NCBI RefSeq assembly: GCF_003024805.1
Contig: NZ_PUEC01000004.1
Coordinates: forward strand, 62,001 to 126,000
Length of the DNA stretch: 64,000 nt
Reading direction: 5' to 3'
DNA from: Duncaniella muris
Lineage (GTDB): Bacteria > Bacteroidota > Bacteroidia > Bacteroidales > Muribaculaceae
The position numbers were made by a program, and so were the translations under genes. A model generated the notes under the pieces. The model worked only from the letters and a program-made list of their open reading frames with translations, had not been told where the DNA came from and did not search any database. This document shows positions 52,413 to 62,374 of the stretch, piece after piece. Position 1 is the stretch's first letter. Every line of letters begins with the position of its first letter.

Positions 52413-53252
52413 TTAAGAATTGAGCAAACTAAAGAGAGTTACAGTCTGAGCGGCTTCGCGTACATCGTGGACACGAATGAAAGACGCTCCTTTAGTCAAA
52501 GCTATAGCATCAAGGGCAACTGTTGGTGCAAGAGCGTCAGATGGTTCTATATTTAAACTCTTTGTTATCATCGATTTTCTGGATATACCGACAAGTACAG
52601 GACAGTCAAGTACGGAAAAGGCGGACAGATCATTCATCAGTTTGAAGTTTTGTTCAAGGTTTTTGCTAAAGCCAAACCCCGGATCAACAATCACATCAGC
52701 CACTCCGGCAAGCCTTAACTGGCGCAACTTGACCGAAAGATCCGAAACCACATCGGCCACTACATCAGCATATGCTGTAAACTGCTGCATGGTTGCCGGC
52801 GTTCCGCGCATGTGCATGAGTATATACGGAGTTTTTAACCGGGCTACCATGTCGAACATATTGGAATCCAGCGCTCCTCCGGATATATCATTAATGATAT
52901 CAGCGCCCATCTCTTCTATGGCAGCCTTAGCCACATCTGCGCGAAAAGTATCAACCGAAACCGGGATTTCAGGCGCTATGCCTCGCAGTACTGCCATCCC
53001 CTTGCGCAAGCGGTTCATTTCTTCTTGAGGAGAGATGTCACCAGCACCCGGCCGCGATGAATAAGCCCCAATATCAATAAAATCGACACCATCCTCAATC
53101 ATTGACTCTATGCGCAGACCTATTTCAGTTTCATCCATTGTGCGTGAGCCACTATAAAAGGAATCGGGCGTGACGTTTACTATCCCCATCACTTGCGGAC
53201 GGTTATAAACATGGAGACAGCCTTTTAAATTAAGCGAAAACGGAGCAAACAT
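52413..53252 (-). CDS. folP: Dihydropteroate synthase
   Basis: FolP condenses p-aminobenzoate with dihydropterin diphosphate in folate synthesis and is the sulfonamide target. The 279-residue TIM barrel starts with the pterin-site motif VMGIVNVTPDSFYSG, followed by DFIDIGAYSSRPGA, PVSVDTFRADVAKAA, IINDISGG and VDPGFGFSKN. It is first in an operon with cdaA. In this window folate also links to the gcv operon and folE. Confidence 0.94.
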   Translation of the reverse strand: MFAPFSLNLKGCLHVYNRPQVMGIVNVTPDSFYSGSRTMDETEIGLRIESMIEDGVDFIDIGAYSSRPGAGDISPQEEMNRLRKGMAVLRGIAPEIPVSVDTFRADVAKAAIEEMGADIINDISGGALDSNMFDMVARLKTPYILMHMRGTPATMQQFTAYADVVADVVSDLSVKLRQLRLAGVADVIVDPGFGFSKNLEQNFKLMNDLSAFSVLDCPVLVGISRKSMITKSLNIEPSDALAPTVALDAIALTKGASFIRVHDVREAAQTVTLFSLLNS

Positions 53253-53282
53253 CGCGATTATACTACATAAATTAATATCACG

Positions 53283-53314
53283 CGAAATTAGTTAAATTTT
53301 TGCTTATCCACAAA
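53283..53314 (-). promoter_or_regulatory. Promoter of folP-cdaA
   Basis: Minus strand: TTTG (53314-53311), 20-nt spacer, TAATTTCG (53290-53283), which is one base off TAnnTTTG. It is 31 nt before the folP start. Confidence 0.6.
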
Positions 53315-53359
53315 TCAATTCCACAAACTTCTCAGCTACATCCCAATTCATATAAACCA

Positions 53360-53393
53360 CAACACGACCTCTCTTCCCAGAGAAGTCGTGTTG
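53360..53393 (-). terminator. Terminator of the candidate small RNA
   Basis: CAACACGAC...AGAGA pairs with TCTCT...GTCGTGTTG in a stem of about 14 bp with a 4-nt loop and one mismatch. A weak T-run follows on the minus strand. It ends the leftward unit that begins near 53589. Confidence 0.6.
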
Positions 53394-53589
53394 TTGTCTT
53401 AGCAATAAGACTCTACAAACCTAACATAAAAACACATTTACTATTATGCAATTCTTCTCATATAACTAATGATTTTACGCTAAGATACTAACAATCTATA
53501 CTAACCCTAAAACTAAAAATCATTGATTAATTTCGATATTCATGAGATGGAGAAAACCGAGGGAGATTACTCTCGGCTGAGGCTTTCTC
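53360..53589 (-). ncRNA. Candidate small RNA (about 230 nt) between folP and DUF6377 gene
   Basis: The 548-nt gap 53253-53800 contains a minus-strand unit with a full promoter (53596-53626), a predicted start near 53589 and a terminator hairpin (53360-53393). The 5' end folds on itself: GAGAAA at the start pairs with TTTCTC about 35 nt on, enclosing a CCGAG/CTCGG hairpin. Reading frames inside are under 10 codons. No known RNA family is recognised; 6S-like or regulatory RNA are possibilities. The remaining gap (53630-53800) is A/T-rich, with nothing else I can support. Confidence 0.5.
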
Positions 53590-53595
53590 ACATTG

Positions 53596-53626
53596 CAAAA
53601 TTATATCTATTCTGAGGCACACGCAA
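53596..53626 (-). promoter_or_regulatory. Promoter of the candidate small RNA
   Basis: Minus strand: TTG (53626-53624), 20-nt spacer, TAATTTTG (53603-53596). A full Bacteroidetes match that does not precede any protein gene. Confidence 0.7.
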
Positions 53627-53800
53627 TACATCAATGGTTAAATTGAGGCTTTATAAAGTAAATTTAGATATTCCTGTATTGATAATCAGCAGAATACATA
53701 CTTTGCAATAAATAAAAATATAGAATGTTATGTGCTCTAATTGAGATAAAATATATCGTTTTGTATATTTATGTGCAACAAATGATACCCCTTTTCCAAG

Positions 53801-55426
53801 TCATGAAACAGATTTTATATTCATTAGATCACCCTCAAATGTCTCTCTTGAGATAGCTCTATTCTTAAGTTTGTTGCGATATGTATAAATGGTGTATACC
53901 GAATAGTTCATCATTTGAGCGATACGCGAACTTTCCTCTATTCCAAGTCTCATGAATGCGATAATGCGCAAGTCGGTGTTGAGTTTTTCGCCTTCGCGCA
54001 ATACAATTTGCTCCTCTGGGCGAAGAAGCTTGTTGACCTCTGCTACAAAGTTTGGATATATATGGAGAAATGCATCATCAAACACATCATAGAACTCTTT
54101 TGAGTGCTCTTCAATATATTTGCCTTGCTTGGTTATTTTGAGTAGATCATCAACCTTTCCGGTGGTTATTTTTCGGTTGACCATCTTGTTGAATTGCGTC
54201 AGTTTGTCCATGTATATCGAACACAAGTTCAAAAATTGCGATATATATACATCTTTAGTGCTATTGGCTTCTTCCAGCCGTAGCGCCATGCGATTCATCT
54301 GCCGATTTTTTCGATGGAGCACATAAAGCGTAATAGCAAGTATCATCAACAAAACCGCCATAACCACCATAATGACATACAGTCTTATGTGGGCACTCCT
54401 GATTTCTGCTTTTTGGGCCCTTTCGATTATCGGCAACACTTGCGAAGACTGCAGTATGCGCAATGGAGCATTACACTCTACCGCATCTGACAAGGCTACG
54501 GAGAGATAGTCATAAGCATGCTGCACATCGCCATTGAGATAAATAGTCTTGCCAAGCTCCTGTAGGGATGCCACTTCAAGAGTAGCACCACGGGTGTCCG
54601 CAATAGCTGACAACGCCAAATAGTATTCATAAGCATAATGCTCCCCTCTCGCCTTTGATATTTCGGCGAGCAGATGACAGGCTCGCGCATAGAGATTGTC
54701 CTCCGGTTGCAACTGATCAATCAGCAGCATCGCAAGTGCCTGGGTTTTGGAATACTCTTTATTATAATAGTAGTATTCGCCCATATTCAACATATATCGC
54801 GGAGATCCTTCCTCCAGGTGCCCGATCAATGACTTTTGGGCATCATGAGATTTGGCCATATATCGGTCATATACATCCGGATAATTAACATAGTAAGCTG
54901 CAATATAGAAATACATCTGCCGTGCAGCATCGAAATACTCTTCCTGAAGACCCTTGGGAAGTGACCTGAAATCAATCCGCGAGAGCTCGTCCTCAGCCTG
55001 ACTGATAAACGCCAAAAGCGGCAGATAGGTCAGACGCCTCAACTCAAAGCGCACTGCTACAGAATCCTGTTTCAGATCACGTGCCAGACTAGCCCCTTTA
55101 TCATAGATAGAAACAGCAGAATCCGTATTATAAGCATTATACATATCACCAAGCATCAGGAGCGTAGACAAGCGATCGTCAGAAGAGATCGAGCTGCATT
55201 TCAGCACGTTCTTGAGGGAGTCAATAGACGTGCGACGCCTGGATATATACACCTCGCGATTCTCAAGCTCTGAGTCAAGAGTCTTGAGCATTGAAGCGAC
55301 CTCCCTGCGGCCGATAGTCTCACTGCCGGCCACAAGGAGGTTTGCAAAAATCATCAAAACGGCAAATACTTGAGTTTTGCCGAATCGACCTGATACGTTA
55401 GAGAATCTGAACATTAAGTTTGTCAT
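53801..55426 (-). CDS. DUF6377-type membrane sensor with TPR repeats and C-terminal HTH
   Basis: A 541-residue protein with an N-terminal signal/membrane segment (residues about 18-34), a periplasmic helical repeat region of TPR type to about residue 340 (e.g. [20 protein letters not shown]), a central transmembrane helix ([20 protein letters not shown] region), a coiled coil, and a cytoplasmic C-terminal domain. That last domain contains [19 protein letters not shown] with [13 protein letters not shown], a LuxR-like HTH. This is the DUF6377 layout in Bacteroidetes: an extracytoplasmic sensor and DNA-binding output in one chain. The signal is unknown. Its start overlaps purT by 29 nt; a Met five codons in is an alternative start. 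Confidence 0.8.
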   Translation of the reverse strand: MTNLMFRFSNVSGRFGKTQVFAVLMIFANLLVAGSETIGRREVASMLKTLDSELENREVYISRRRTSIDSLKNVLKCSSISSDDRLSTLLMLGDMYNAYNTDSAVSIYDKGASLARDLKQDSVAVRFELRRLTYLPLLAFISQAEDELSRIDFRSLPKGLQEEYFDAARQMYFYIAAYYVNYPDVYDRYMAKSHDAQKSLIGHLEEGSPRYMLNMGEYYYYNKEYSKTQALAMLLIDQLQPEDNLYARACHLLAEISKARGEHYAYEYYLALSAIADTRGATLEVASLQELGKTIYLNGDVQHAYDYLSVALSDAVECNAPLRILQSSQVLPIIERAQKAEIRSAHIRLYVIMVVMAVLLMILAITLYVLHRKNRQMNRMALRLEEANSTKDVYISQFLNLCSIYMDKLTQFNKMVNRKITTGKVDDLLKITKQGKYIEEHSKEFYDVFDDAFLHIYPNFVAEVNKLLRPEEQIVLREGEKLNTDLRIIAFMRLGIEESSRIAQMMNYSVYTIYTYRNKLKNRAISRETFEGDLMNIKSVS

Positions 55427-56582
55427 ATGCTCGTTCCGCTTTTGCTCTTGCTTCTTCTACTGAGTCTGCGGTGGCGAGTATCACGCCCATGCGGCGATGA
55501 CCTTTGACTTCGGGCTTGCCGAATATACGCATCTGCACACCGGGCTCTTCAAGAACTTTTTCCAGATTATCCATAATAACCTCAGTACTGTCACCTTCAA
55601 CCACGACCGCACGAGAGGCCGACGGGCCGAGGAAACGTATTTCCGGAACGGGCAGACCGGTCAGTGCACGTGCGTGGAGGGCAAACTCGCTAAGATCTTG
55701 TGAAATCATGGTTACCATGCCTGTGTCATGCGGACGCGGAGAAACCTCGCTGAAAATCACTTCATCACCACAAACAAACAGCTCAACGCCAAAAATGCCA
55801 TATCCGCCAAGCGCATCAGTCACTTTACGGGCGATTTCCTGAGCAGCCTCCTTGGCCGCGGAATCCATCGGCTGAGGCTGCCAGGAATAACGGTAATCAC
55901 CATCTACCTGAATATGCCCAATTGGTTCGCAGAACGAAGTGCCGGCAACAGAACGCACTGTAAGCAGTGTGATTTCATAATCAAATTTTACAAAACCTTC
56001 CACTATGACACGTCCTGCTCCAGCGCGGCCTCCTTCTTGGGCGATCTTCCAAGATTTTTCAATATCTTCTGCTGTTTTAATTACACTTTGACCATGACCG
56101 CTTGATGACATGATCGGTTTCACAACGCATGGAATGCCAATAGCTTCTACGGCAGCCTTGAATTCCTCAAAATCAGACGCGAAACGATATGGCGAGGTCT
56201 TCACTCCAAGTCCTTCAGCAGCCAATCGGCGTATTCCCTCTCGGTTCATGGTCAGCAGGGCCGCTTTTGCAGTTGGAGTAACGTGAAACCCCTTTTCTTC
56301 AAGTCCAACCAATACCGGAGTAGCAATAGCCTCTACTTCGGGAATTATATGATCAGGCTGTTCCTCTATTATCGCAGCACGCAGCGCATCGGCATCAAGC
56401 ATGCTGAACACACGACTTCTGTCGGCTACGTGCATGGCGGGAGCATTGGCATACTTGTCACAAGCGACAACCTCCACTCCCATGCGCTGGAGTTCGATTG
56501 CCACCTCTTTACCTAACTCGCCACTGCCAAGGAGCATGGCTTTGCGACCGCTTTTGGTCCACTTGCTTCCAATCTTTGTCAT
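55398..56582 (-). CDS. purT: Formate-dependent phosphoribosylglycinamide formyltransferase 2
   Basis: PurT uses ATP and formate to formylate GAR in purine synthesis, replacing the folate-dependent PurN step. The 394-residue ATP-grasp protein has the GAR-binding start [33 protein letters not shown] for ATP binding, and [17 protein letters not shown] at the catalytic metal site. Full family length. Located with gcv and folE elsewhere in the window, it ties one-carbon and purine metabolism, though not in the same operon. Confidence 0.95.
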   Translation of the reverse strand: MTKIGSKWTKSGRKAMLLGSGELGKEVAIELQRMGVEVVACDKYANAPAMHVADRSRVFSMLDADALRAAIIEEQPDHIIPEVEAIATPVLVGLEEKGFHVTPTAKAALLTMNREGIRRLAAEGLGVKTSPYRFASDFEEFKAAVEAIGIPCVVKPIMSSSGHGQSVIKTAEDIEKSWKIAQEGGRAGAGRVIVEGFVKFDYEITLLTVRSVAGTSFCEPIGHIQVDGDYRYSWQPQPMDSAAKEAAQEIARKVTDALGGYGIFGVELFVCGDEVIFSEVSPRPHDTGMVTMISQDLSEFALHARALTGLPVPEIRFLGPSASRAVVVEGDSTEVIMDNLEKVLEEPGVQMRIFGKPEVKGHRRMGVILATADSVEEARAKAERAYDKLNVQIL

Positions 56583-56622
56583 CTGGATCTAATAAATGAT
56601 AATGAGTGATTACAATATGCTG

Positions 56623-56630
56623 CAAATTTA
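56623..56630 (-). promoter_or_regulatory. Candidate purT promoter -7 element
   Basis: Minus strand TAAATTTG fits TAnnTTTG, 41 nt before the purT start; a TTTG lies 23 nt further upstream. Confidence 0.45.
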
Positions 56631-56757
56631 CCGATTTTCCACGAAATATCGTTCAAACTAACAATTTATTTTGTAACTTCGCCCAAACGCCGGAATTTCC
56701 ACCGGAGAACAAAACATAGTGTTTCACCCTGCCGGAATGGTGACAGAATCACCTATC

Positions 56758-57198
56758 ATGAAAATATATCTGCAGCAAAAAAGGCCGGGCCGTACGCGGC
56801 AAGCAATAGTGCCCTGCCCCATAGAACTTCCTGCCGGACTGAATACCACAGGCGAATTGATCAGTTCGCTTGTGCGCATTATAGTATCGGCATACAACGA
56901 TCGCATTGATGATGTCCCGGCTGATCCAGACGCCGACTACCAGGTAGCCCCGATGACTGAAGATCAGGTTAATAATCTTGCAGAAGCAGGTCGCATTGCA
57001 TTCGGACTTATCTATAATAACAGAAAGGAAGATCCTGAAAAAGCCATAGCCAATGCCCTGCAATGCCATGAAGACGGCATTTTCAAGATCTTCCTCAACG
57101 GGAGCCAGCTCGGTTCGAATGAAAGTCAAGTCGAAATCGCCGAGGGAGACACCCTTACAATAATACGCCTAACCATGCTATCAGGCAGAATGTGGTAA
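56758..57198 (+). CDS. Small protein of unknown function, possible beta-grasp fold, paired with DUF4132 gene
   Basis: A 146-residue cytoplasmic protein. The ATG at 56758 gives MKIYLQQKRPGR; an in-frame start at 56719 is less likely. The order appears to be two strands (KIYLQQKRPG, QAIVPCPIELP), a helix (TTGELISSLVRIIVSAYN), an acidic linker, a second helical part (EDQVNNLAEAGRIAFGL), then strands KIFLNGSQL and GDTLTIIRLTMLSGRMW. That resembles a ubiquitin-like/MoaD-ThiS beta-grasp fold with an insertion, but it ends in GRMW rather than a diglycine. The family is not recognised. It is followed after 15 nt by the giant DUF4132 gene, so the two form one unit. Confidence 0.7.
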   Translation: MKIYLQQKRPGRTRQAIVPCPIELPAGLNTTGELISSLVRIIVSAYNDRIDDVPADPDADYQVAPMTEDQVNNLAEAGRIAFGLIYNNRKEDPEKAIANALQCHEDGIFKIFLNGSQLGSNESQVEIAEGDTLTIIRLTMLSGRMW

Positions 57199-57213
57199 AA
57201 AAGCATCAAACTT

Positions 57214-60200
57214 ATGAGAATTCATTGGAACAACAGCTACAACGACCTTTGTGTGTCCTATATTGAAAAATTGAGAAGCGGGTTAAACAACACTCGCAAT
57301 CTATCCGGCGAAGCACATGAACTTCTCAGGCATTTTTTCAATGATATCGATCAGACGTGCCATGAGTCGCACTTCGAAACAGCATTGCACAGCTACTTTA
57401 AACAGCGCGGGGTCTGGAATACATTGGAGTTTCTCGAATGGGGATTACGTCCTGCAATAGACTATCTGTTTGGCAGCAGCTTGGATGGCCCTGCCTCCTG
57501 TAAAGAGTGGACAGACCTCTTCGGAGAGTATATCAGACTTGAAGCCAAAGCTCCATATACCACAGGCTATACCCGACATTCCTTGCGTTCCGCTCGTATC
57601 AGCCTCCACATTTGCAAAATAGCGCAGGCTCTACGCCAGTTTGTATTGCTCAAAGCTACCGGGTTTTCAACTGCTCAGATCCTACGTAAAGGGCGAACAC
57701 CTGATGAACAACAGGAATTTTCCACCATAATCGACATTGACAGCTGGCTTGCAGCAAAAATCTCGATTGGAGACAGGGAGTGTATCGACTATCTGACCGA
57801 AGCCATGATATCGGAAAATAATACCAATCGCATGTATTTTGATCATTTCCGAGCTATCTCTCTAAGTGGCAATCACGAATTGTTAGAACTTGAGGGCAGA
57901 TTACTGCTTGCTGCACGTATGCAGGAAGGGCTCCGGCAAGCTATAGTAGAGACTATGGATGAAGGCCAACCGGAAAGTTTCATATATCTACTGAAGATTA
58001 TAATAGACAATAATCTTCAGCGGTTTTCAGCTATAAAAAGAGGGCTTGCCGTGGCAACGGGATTTGGAGATCAGGAAGCATCAGAACGTATAACAGAAAA
58101 ATTCTTCACGCTTGTATCCCATCTTATATCAGACCGTGATAATGCAGCGAAAGCGATTGGCTGTGATGACCCCATGACTATTTACTTAGCGCTGTGGGCT
58201 ATGGCATTCTTTGACACAGACAGCGTGAAGCTGCCTGTCAGAGAGTTGCTTGAGCACTCCCCTGCCCATATTGCAGAAGCAGCTGCTTTGTTTATTGGAT
58301 ATCTTCAGGATGTCGAATTAATAAACGAAATGACATCTCTCGCACTTCGCGTCCGATCTCAAGACCACAAAGTAATAGCAGGACTTCTTGACATGTATCT
58401 GAGGGACACACGTTTTCAACTCTATCTGAGAGCAAATGAAAATGACATGCGAATCCCAGACCTCAGCTTTTATTTTGACTCCAGAGAAGATGCTGAAGCT
58501 GACTTTACTTTGCTGACAGTTCTGTATACCTCAGTCAAAGACAAAGAGGTCTTTGACCCATATGTGTTCCCTTGGGTCAGCAGAGTCCTTACAAAAAGCC
58601 GGATTGCGCAGAAAATTTGCAGACTGGCACTGCTGATATCCTCTCCGGACTATACAGAAAAGGCGCTTGATTATGTTTGTTCGCTGGATCCGTACGACAG
58701 AGGGCTTTACATCAAATATCTTTTATATAGGTGTCAGACGCGGCGCCAAGTCGAATTCGCCGTTGCCATGATGGCTGACAAAGGCAGCGATGCTCGTGAT
58801 CAAGCCTGCCGGATAGTCAGGAATTTGCATGACTGGAATGATTTGGTAGATGAAGACTATCTTGCAATGGAATCACACCTGCGCCTCAAAGCGGCACCGA
58901 TGCGCACATGTATTATAGAAATTCTCGGTTCACGCCCTGACAACAAAGCCATCAGCTCTGTAAGGCGTCTTTTTTCAGACAAATCAGCAGACCGCAGACT
59001 GGCCGGGCTCAGCATACTAAAAAACTGGATTGCCAAAGGCGAGAAAGCCGAAGCCATAAACGCACTTAAACCCGAACTTTCGGCCATAGCCAATCCAACA
59101 TCCAAAGAACGGGTGCTGCTTGAGTCCATTTTTGCCGAAAACGATTCAAAAGAAAACATATACACACCGGAAAATGGATTCGGTCTATATTCCTGCGATG
59201 CCAAAATTTCTGTCTCCGTAACATGCCCGGCTGATTTCAGTTCGGAAAAAGCGCTGACTTTCAAATCTGATGAAAATATCTTAAAGAAGATCCTGCAAAA
59301 AGGAAATAACCATGCCGTAGAACTGATTCAGGCTATTATCAATTTGATCGAGAAACATGCCGATTACGAATTTACGGATCGTTATGGAAACATTTCACGC
59401 TTAGGCAATACCGTTCTAAAATCATATAAGCTGGGGCTTGAGTCTCTCGCCATGCCCGAAGTCTGGAAAGAGTTTTACTATAATGAGATCCGCTCTCCGG
59501 AAAATATTTTGCGTCTTTGGCTTGCAACAATCACCTCCAACGTCTCTGACAAGCCGTTTTATCCAATATTGAAACGAATATTAGGCCGAGCTTTCGATCC
59601 TGGCATTCTGAACCCGGTTAAAAATTCCACTTACTTTCATTCGGCAATTGACATAGTATCCGCTTTGGCAGAAGAATACTGTTGCGGGCAGGCCATTTTG
59701 GAAATCGCGACCGATTTCATATCGGATTTCGCACTTCGCATAAAAGCAGATGAATGTATAAGGAGCTATAAAGCCCATACATGGGAATTGCCACAAGACC
59801 ACTGCATTTACAACGTCCAGCCGATAGCCACACTAATGGCAATCTGCAAAAAATCAAGCAGCGACATGCCAGATAACCTGTTTCTGCGGTCCTTTGCCGC
59901 TCGCTACGATTTAATATGCAAGACGAAATCCTGCATAGCCGACAACAACTTCTACCTAAACCCGCTCAATGTCATGGAATATCTCCGCGCATGGAATCTC
60001 GGAGCGATTTCAGATGAAGCCATGCTTAAAGAAATGATGTCAGGAGCCATGAGAAAGAGCATGATTGCTGAATTTTCACAATGCTTGCCGGCAGCCGAAA
60101 AGCCACGTTGGGCCCAACAGCTCACACCACTCAGCGGTCACGAATGCAGACTGATCAACAAGGCCATTGAACGCATACTTGACATCGAGCTGAAAAGGGG

Positions 60201-62247
60201 TGATTCAGAAACTCCGGTTTCTCCTTTAGCCTATGAAATCAGAGTCATCAGCGGAATCGACAGGCTATTGCAGATCTTGCAGGCCCTTGGAAAAGACAAG
60301 CCCGTAGCCAAAGGATATTATGCCAATCTAAATAAACGTGAAATACTGAGTTCCTTACTTCAGGCCTGCACTCCGGCAGACTCAGACACTCCACAAGAGC
60401 TAAAGCAAAAAGCAAAAGCAGCCGGAATTACAGATGAACAACTTGCTGAAGCAGCGATGTTCTCCCGACGATGGCTGGAAATCACCGAAGAAGCCATTGG
60501 CTGGAAAGGGCTTTCAAGCGGTGCATATTACTTTATGGCTCATACAGCTGACATCCTGGATGACCGCGCTAAGTCGCGCATCTCAAGATACTCAGCGGTA
60601 GAACCTGGCGATTTTGCTGATGGCGCCTGCGACCCGGCATGGTTTCATGAGATCTACAAGGCATTGGGACGTAAACGCTACGAATTTATATATGCCTCGG
60701 CAAAACATGTGGCCGACGGCAACCGCCACAGTCGTTCCCGGAAACTCTCTGATGCTCTTCTCGGCAATCTGAAAGCAAAACAAGTTATGGAAGAGATTTC
60801 AGAGAAAAGAAATAAAGATCTGGTAGTATCCCTTGGCTTGATACCTCTGGGGCGCAACAGACATAGCGACCTCAAAGAACGCTATATTTTTCTTAACAAA
60901 TTTCTGAAAGACAGCAAGCAGTTTGGCGCACAGCGTCAAGAGAGCGAGGGACGTGCAGTTAAACTCGCTCTTGACAATCTCGCCCGCACGGCAGGTTATG
61001 GAGACTCCACACGTCTGACATGGAGCATGGAAGCCACCCTCATTAAAGATGCCGAAAAATACCTTGTTCCAAAACATTTCGGTGGCGTCAGCTTAAGACT
61101 GCTTATTGATGACGGTGAGCCTGAGATAATCTGCGAAAGCAACGGCAAGATTTTGCAAAATATTCCTTCAAGACTCAAAAAAGAGACTTATGTAAGACAT
61201 CTGAAAGAGGTGTATAAACAATTAAAAGAGCAACACACCCGTGGCCGGGCTTTACTCGAACAGGCGATGATAGAATCCGCTGAATTTTCCGGGTATGAGA
61301 TCAGCAGCCTTAAAGAAAACCCTATAATATGGAAAATGTTTTCACGCCTTGTGCTTGTAACGGACAGCGGGCAGACCGGTTTCCCAGGAGAAGACGGAGC
61401 ATCAATCATTTCAGCTGAAGGTGTAATCAATGCCATAAGCGCAGACAATCGTCTTCGCATCGCCCATCCTTTCGACCTGTTTTCCAGCAAAGAATGGAGC
61501 GCATATCAGTCTTTTGTTTTTGATCATCAGTGGAGGCAGCCGTTCAAGCAGGTGTTTCGTGAACTATACATCCCTACAACTGAAGAAAAAGGTTCAAACC
61601 GATCCATGCGCTATTCCGGCAATCAGATCATGCCGTCTCGCGCTGCAGCTCTACTTAAAAAGCGACAGTGGACTGTAGACTATGATTACGGACTCCAAAA
61701 AATATGCTTTAACAGCAATGTGACAGCTGTGCTATATGCAATGGCCGATTGGTTTTCACCCGCTGACATTGAATCGCCGACATTGGAATATGTCGAATTT
61801 CATGACCGCAGAACATTCAAAGACAAGAAAATTTCAGAAGTCTCCCCGATCGCATTCTCTGAAATCATGCGTGATGTTGACCTTGCCGTGAGTGTGGCCC
61901 ATGCAGGAGGCGTAGACCCGGAAACCAGCCATTCTACCATTGAAATGCGACGTGCCATTGTCAGTCATACATTGCCTATGTTCGGCATTAGTAATGTCAG
62001 CCTGGTCGGCAACTTTGCAAAGGTAAGCGGACAACTCGGCTTTTACAACATTCATCTCGGCAGCGGAACTATCCACAAGGAAGGCGGAACACAGATTGCC
62101 GTTCTGCCAGTCCATGCTCAAAATCGTGGGCGCATCTTTCTTCCATTTCTTGACGAAGACCCGAAAACCGCAGAAATCATTTCCAAAATATTGCTTTTCG
62201 CAGATGACTCCGGCATCAAAGATCCTTCAATCCTTAATCAACTATGA
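57214..62247 (+). CDS. Very large DUF4132 domain protein
   Basis: A 1677-residue cytoplasmic protein without signal peptide or transmembrane segments. Residues 1 to about 1200 are alpha-helical, with HEAT-like repeats (SSVRRLFSDKSADRRLAGLS near residue 580). The DUF4132 region follows (LTWSMEATLIKDAEKYLVP; LRLLIDDGEPE; LEQAMIESAEFSGYE). The C-terminus has a further domain with NVSLVGNFAKVSGQLGFYN and HLGSGTIHKEGG. DUF4132 proteins, some with WGR domains (MolR-like), are of unknown biochemical role. The gene is about 5 kb, paired with the small gene upstream, flanked by purT and tpiA. No catalytic motif is certain. Confidence 0.85.
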   Translation: MRIHWNNSYNDLCVSYIEKLRSGLNNTRNLSGEAHELLRHFFNDIDQTCHESHFETALHSYFKQRGVWNTLEFLEWGLRPAIDYLFGSSLDGPASCKEWTDLFGEYIRLEAKAPYTTGYTRHSLRSARISLHICKIAQALRQFVLLKATGFSTAQILRKGRTPDEQQEFSTIIDIDSWLAAKISIGDRECIDYLTEAMISENNTNRMYFDHFRAISLSGNHELLELEGRLLLAARMQEGLRQAIVETMDEGQPESFIYLLKIIIDNNLQRFSAIKRGLAVATGFGDQEASERITEKFFTLVSHLISDRDNAAKAIGCDDPMTIYLALWAMAFFDTDSVKLPVRELLEHSPAHIAEAAALFIGYLQDVELINEMTSLALRVRSQDHKVIAGLLDMYLRDTRFQLYLRANENDMRIPDLSFYFDSREDAEADFTLLTVLYTSVKDKEVFDPYVFPWVSRVLTKSRIAQKICRLALLISSPDYTEKALDYVCSLDPYDRGLYIKYLLYRCQTRRQVEFAVAMMADKGSDARDQACRIVRNLHDWNDLVDEDYLAMESHLRLKAAPMRTCIIEILGSRPDNKAISSVRRLFSDKSADRRLAGLSILKNWIAKGEKAEAINALKPELSAIANPTSKERVLLESIFAENDSKENIYTPENGFGLYSCDAKISVSVTCPADFSSEKALTFKSDENILKKILQKGNNHAVELIQAIINLIEKHADYEFTDRYGNISRLGNTVLKSYKLGLESLAMPEVWKEFYYNEIRSPENILRLWLATITSNVSDKPFYPILKRILGRAFDPGILNPVKNSTYFHSAIDIVSALAEEYCCGQAILEIATDFISDFALRIKADECIRSYKAHTWELPQDHCIYNVQPIATLMAICKKSSSDMPDNLFLRSFAARYDLICKTKSCIADNNFYLNPLNVMEYLRAWNLGAISDEAMLKEMMSGAMRKSMIAEFSQCLPAAEKPRWAQQLTPLSGHECRLINKAIERILDIELKRGDSETPVSPLAYEIRVISGIDRLLQILQALGKDKPVAKGYYANLNKREILSSLLQACTPADSDTPQELKQKAKAAGITDEQLAEAAMFSRRWLEITEEAIGWKGLSSGAYYFMAHTADILDDRAKSRISRYSAVEPGDFADGACDPAWFHEIYKALGRKRYEFIYASAKHVADGNRHSRSRKLSDALLGNLKAKQVMEEISEKRNKDLVVSLGLIPLGRNRHSDLKERYIFLNKFLKDSKQFGAQRQESEGRAVKLALDNLARTAGYGDSTRLTWSMEATLIKDAEKYLVPKHFGGVSLRLLIDDGEPEIICESNGKILQNIPSRLKKETYVRHLKEVYKQLKEQHTRGRALLEQAMIESAEFSGYEISSLKENPIIWKMFSRLVLVTDSGQTGFPGEDGASIISAEGVINAISADNRLRIAHPFDLFSSKEWSAYQSFVFDHQWRQPFKQVFRELYIPTTEEKGSNRSMRYSGNQIMPSRAAALLKKRQWTVDYDYGLQKICFNSNVTAVLYAMADWFSPADIESPTLEYVEFHDRRTFKDKKISEVSPIAFSEIMRDVDLAVSVAHAGGVDPETSHSTIEMRRAIVSHTLPMFGISNVSLVGNFAKVSGQLGFYNIHLGSGTIHKEGGTQIAVLPVHAQNRGRIFLPFLDEDPKTAEIISKILLFADDSGIKDPSILNQL

Positions 62248-62306
62248 CATGAAGCCGACATTTGACGGCCAAAGGCTTCAGCGAAACAAGATAAGTTGGA
62301 TTTCTG

Positions 62307-62338
62307 TTTGAATTATTCATCGGAAATCGTTAATTTTG
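62307..62338 (+). promoter_or_regulatory. Promoter of tpiA
   Basis: TTTG at 62307-62310, 20-nt spacer, TAATTTTG at 62331-62338: a full match, 36 nt before the tpiA ATG. It separates tpiA from the DUF4132 unit. Confidence 0.75.
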
Positions 62339-62374
62339 TCAGCGAATTTTCAACCCAATTTTAATTAAGGTAAA

